Of a DNA stretch of 64,000 bases, positions 61,751 through 64,000 are shown piece after piece. Source of the stretch: Chthoniobacterales bacterium (lineage in GTDB: Bacteria; Verrucomicrobiota; Verrucomicrobiia; Chthoniobacterales; JACTMZ01). The notes below the pieces were generated by a model that made no database searches, was not told the DNA's origin, and was given only the letters and a program-made list of their open reading frames with translations. Positions within the stretch are counted from its first letter, which is position 1; each line of letters begins with the position of its first letter. Position numbers and translations under genes: made by a program. The stretch is from the NCBI GenBank assembly GCA_018402585.1, contig JAGYIO010000002.1, positions 288,406 to 352,405 on the forward strand, written 5' to 3'.

Positions 61751-63174
61751 TGCATCTCGCCGGACTGACCATCGCCAAGGCCCGCCGCTTGATCCAAGCC
61801 GGCGAATTGTCCCCCGTGCAACTGCTTGACGCAGTCCAGGCCGCGATCGAAAAAACCGATCCGGCCATCGGCGGTTACCTTTCCCGCGATTACCAGCGGG
61901 CCCGCGCCCTGGCTGAAAAGATCGACATCACTTTGCCGCTCGGCGGCATTCCGGTGGCAATCAAAGATGTGATCAATGTCGAGGGTGAACCCTGCACTTG
62001 CGCGTCGCAAATTCTCCAAGGCTACATCGCGCCCTATGATGCCACGGTCATCACCAAGCTGCGCGCCGCGGGAGCCATTCCTTTCGGCCGCACCAACATG
62101 GACGAATTCGCCATGGGCTCCTCCACCGAAAATTCCTCGATCCGCATCACGCGCAACCCGCGCGATCCGGAGCGTATTCCGGGCGGCTCGAGCGGAGGTT
62201 CCGCCGCGGTGGTGGCGGCGGATGAAGCGCTGGCCTCGCTCGGCTCGGATACCGGCGGTTCCATCCGCCAACCGGCGGCCCTTTGTGGTTGTGTCGGGTT
62301 GAAGCCGAGCTACGGACGCGTCTCGCGCTTCGGTCTGGTTGCTTTTGCCTCCTCGCTCGACCAGATTGGACCTTTCACCCACACGGTGGAGGATGCCGCC
62401 CTCGTGCTGCAGGCCATTGCCGGGCACGATCCGCTCGATTCCACCTCGCTCGACCTGCCGGTGCCGGATTACTCGGCCACGCTCAATGACGGGGTCAAGG
62501 GCCTGAAGCTTGGTGTGCCCAAGGAATACTTTGTCGAGGGGATGGACCCCCAGGTGGAGGCACGGGTGCGGGCGGCCATCGAGGTCTACCGCGGCCTGGG
62601 CGCGGAAATCGTCGAAGTCTCCCTGCCGCATACCAAATACGCGGTGGCCGACTACTACATCATTGCCACGGCGGAAGCCTCGGCCAACCTCGCGCGCTTC
62701 GACGGCGTGCGTTACGGGAAACGCGCCGAAGCACCGCGCGATCTGGCCGACCATTACGGCCGCACCCGCGGCGAGGGCTTTGGCAAGGAAGTGAAGCGCC
62801 GGATTATCCTCGGCACCTATGTGCTGAGCAGTGGCTACTATGACGCTTATTACCTGCGTGCGCAGAAAGTCCGCACACTGATCCGCCGCGACTTAGAAGC
62901 AGCTTTCGAAAAAGTCGACGGCCTCCTCTCTCCGACCTCGCCGGTGCCCGCCTTCAAGATCGGCGAGCGCATGGGGGACCCGCTCCAGATGTATCTGGCC
63001 GACATTTTCACCATTGCGGCGAATCTGGCCGGCATTTGCGGGATAAGCATTCCCTGCGGTGACGCCGAGGTGGACGGCAAGAAGTTGCCGGTCGGGTTGC
63101 AGATTATGGCGCCGGCCTTCGAAGAGGCCCGCTTGCTGCGTATTGCTCAGGCTTACGAAACGGCGGGTTCCTGA
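61750..63174 (+). CDS. gatA: Aspartyl/glutamyl-tRNA amidotransferase subunit A
   Basis: 474 residues; the ATG at 61750 with GGAGGGG just upstream is preferred over the GTG one codon earlier. Amidase signature with catalytic Lys72 ('VAIKDVI'), cis-Ser in 'PGGSSGGSAA' (147-148) and nucleophile Ser171 in 'GSDTGGSIRQPA'. Hydrolyses glutamine to feed ammonia to GatB. The stop TGA (63172-63174) lies in the CTGAG target repeat bordering MITE copy 2. Confidence 0.97.
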   Translation: MHLAGLTIAKARRLIQAGELSPVQLLDAVQAAIEKTDPAIGGYLSRDYQRARALAEKIDITLPLGGIPVAIKDVINVEGEPCTCASQILQGYIAPYDATVITKLRAAGAIPFGRTNMDEFAMGSSTENSSIRITRNPRDPERIPGGSSGGSAAVVAADEALASLGSDTGGSIRQPAALCGCVGLKPSYGRVSRFGLVAFASSLDQIGPFTHTVEDAALVLQAIAGHDPLDSTSLDLPVPDYSATLNDGVKGLKLGVPKEYFVEGMDPQVEARVRAAIEVYRGLGAEIVEVSLPHTKYAVADYYIIATAEASANLARFDGVRYGKRAEAPRDLADHYGRTRGEGFGKEVKRRIILGTYVLSSGYYDAYYLRAQKVRTLIRRDLEAAFEKVDGLLSPTSPVPAFKIGERMGDPLQMYLADIFTIAANLAGICGISIPCGDAEVDGKKLPVGLQIMAPAFEEARLLRIAQAYETAGS

Positions 63175-63175
63175 G

Positions 63176-63391
63176 CCGTATCCATGCAGTCGGAGACGCA
63201 ATAAAAGCGCGGTTTGGCTCGGTTTTTCCAGGGGGCACGGCCGTCCCGGCCGTGTTGTCTGATCGTGACGGGCGGGACGCCCGTGCCCCTTGGCCACGTG
63301 CAAACTCGCTCACCAAATAGTTAGTCAACTCTCGCCCAGGCGCGCCTTTGTTGGAGCGCCGGAAAAGGCAGAATGTTTTGCATCGTTACGG
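63176..63391. mobile_element. MITE copy 2
   Basis: 216 bp, flanked by CTGAG on both sides (63171-63175, 63392-63396). Terminal repeats (ccgtatccatgcag and, reversed, ccgtaacgatgcaa) match at 11 of 14 positions. Same internal hairpins as copy 1 ('cacggccgtcccggccgtg'). It lies between the convergent gatA and MFS genes and provides the MFS stop codon. Confidence 0.88.
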
Positions 63392-64000
63392 CTGAGCACG
63401 ACGGATCCTTGACCCTGTGGTGAGGACAAATGCCAGCGCGAGGCCGAGGGCGGCAACGACAAATGTGGAGTGGTAGGACGCGCCTGCATCGACCATCCAG
63501 GCGAGGGCGTAACTGCCGATCGTGATGCCCACACCGAGCGTCAGGGTGAGAAATCCCCAAGAGCGAGGCTGGTCGGCCGCACCCACGATTTCGGAGGTCG
63601 CTTCTGACGAGAGCGCGACACAGGCGAGCAGAAAGAAGCCCAGAGCCAAGACGGAGAGGGAAATCCAGACCGGCTCTGTGCTCAGCAAAATCAGCGCCAC
63701 TGCCGCGGTGCCCAGGAGGTAAGTGGCGGAGAGACTCCGCCCGGTGCCGAGCGTGCGCGCCGCGGCACCACCGGCCAGAGCCCCGAGGAAGCCGCCCAGA
63801 CCGATCAAGCTGTAGTAGTGGATGCTGCTGGCCGTTGCCATCTGCAGATCGCGGTGGAGATAGTCCGTGAGGAAGAGGGTGTGCGGAGTGATGCCCACGC
63901 CGGCGAGAAAGTAAGCGGCGCCGAGCAGGACGAGGGATTTCCGCTGGTCGGGCCGCAGGCGCGATTTCCGCCGTGCCTGCGGGGCCGGACTTTGCGCGGC
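63386..64000 (-). CDS. MFS transporter, C-terminal part (runs off the window)
   Basis: Partial: the reading frame continues past base 64000, so the N-terminus is outside. At least six transmembrane helices: 'SLVLLGAAYFLAGVGITPH', 'YYSLIGLGGFLGALAGGAAA', 'LSATYLLGTAAVALILLSTE', 'ISLSVLALGFFLLACVALSS', 'FLTLTLGVGITIGSYALAWM' and 'TFVVAALGLALAFVLTTG'. Looks like an MFS member of the YbfB type; substrate unknown. The stop TAA is inside the right end of MITE copy 2. A GTG at 63898 is internal, not the start. Confidence 0.8.
   Translation of the reverse strand, partial: AAQSPAPQARRKSRLRPDQRKSLVLLGAAYFLAGVGITPHTLFLTDYLHRDLQMATASSIHYYSLIGLGGFLGALAGGAAARTLGTGRSLSATYLLGTAAVALILLSTEPVWISLSVLALGFFLLACVALSSEATSEIVGAADQPRSWGFLTLTLGVGITIGSYALAWMVDAGASYHSTFVVAALGLALAFVLTTGSRIRRAQP

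Overview
The window is a gene-dense stretch of a G+C-rich bacterial chromosome, with no ribosomal RNA, tRNA, CRISPR array, prophage or full-length insertion sequence that I could find. The gene content points to the Verrucomicrobiota (PVC group): pseudopilins with an 'AFTLxELLVVI' start, ExbB/ExbD operons whose ExbB carries its own signal peptide, a PEP-CTERM protein, a giant secreted beta-helix protein, a GxxExxY protein, a 23S-IVS-type four-helix-bundle protein and an order tyrA(?)-aroA-cmk-plsC. This placement is inference from gene families; I cannot name a genus.

Layout. 1-2763: shikimate/nucleotide/phospholipid genes (aroA, cmk, plsC). 2779-9060, minus strand: pseudopilin, glgB, two PilT-type ATPases and a YqjD/YqjE/YqjK-like membrane trio. 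9090-13241: a fused NuoE-NuoF subunit, a zinc-ribbon coiled-coil protein and an OafA-type acyltransferase. 13242-19695, minus strand: a six-gene envelope operon (TPR protein, periplasmic protein, ExbB, two ExbD, VWA protein). 19762-22092: LuxE-like and LuxC-like genes followed by infA. 22228-25125: nuoD, rlmN and a lipoprotein. 25153-31193: a branched-chain amino-acid ABC operon (liv) with a mosaic tandem duplication. 31210-34187: a GxxExxY cassette, alanine racemase, an SPFH protein and a small membrane protein. 34279-42088: secreted beta-helix protein, SNase-HhH nuclease, glutamate dehydrogenase and exonuclease III, punctuated by dispersed inverted repeats. 42085-45141: four-helix-bundle element, ligA and a VanZ-like gene. 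45142-48621: noncoding region, a miniature transposable element (MITE), two secreted choice-of-anchor-M-like proteins and a pseudopilin behind a metalloregulator-like palindrome. 48622-52885: comEC, two hypothetical genes, rplU-rpmA. 52989-55016: a second ExbB-ExbD-TonB operon ending with a small zinc-ribbon membrane protein. 55081-64000: fabF, a purine nucleoside phosphorylase, an ECF sigma factor operon with a catalytically dead HtrA homologue, accA, an enoyl reductase, gatC-gatA, a second MITE copy and a partial MFS transporter.

How parts fit together. Housekeeping genes sit in short operons, most joined by 4-bp ATGA overlaps. Fatty-acid genes (accA, fabF, MECR-like reductase, plsC, LuxE/LuxC-like pair) are scattered but could cooperate. 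Two independent proton-channel operons (ExbB/ExbD type) energise the outer membrane or periplasm. Uptake and processing of DNA is hinted at by comEC, two PilT ATPases and a secreted SNase with a ComEA-like HhH tail, though these are not in one operon.

The most unusual signals are (i) a 216-217-bp MITE family with terminal inverted repeats and CTNAG target duplications, present twice; (ii) several genes (cmk, gatA, alr, ligA, the PEP-CTERM gene, the MFS gene) whose stop codon or C-terminal codons lie inside dispersed repeats; (iii) the ECF sigma/membrane protein/pseudo-HtrA operon with all three catalytic residues replaced; (iv) the metal-box-like palindrome upstream of a pseudopilin and His-rich secreted proteins; and (v) mosaic gene conversion in the duplicated livJ genes with an apparently leaderless promoter.
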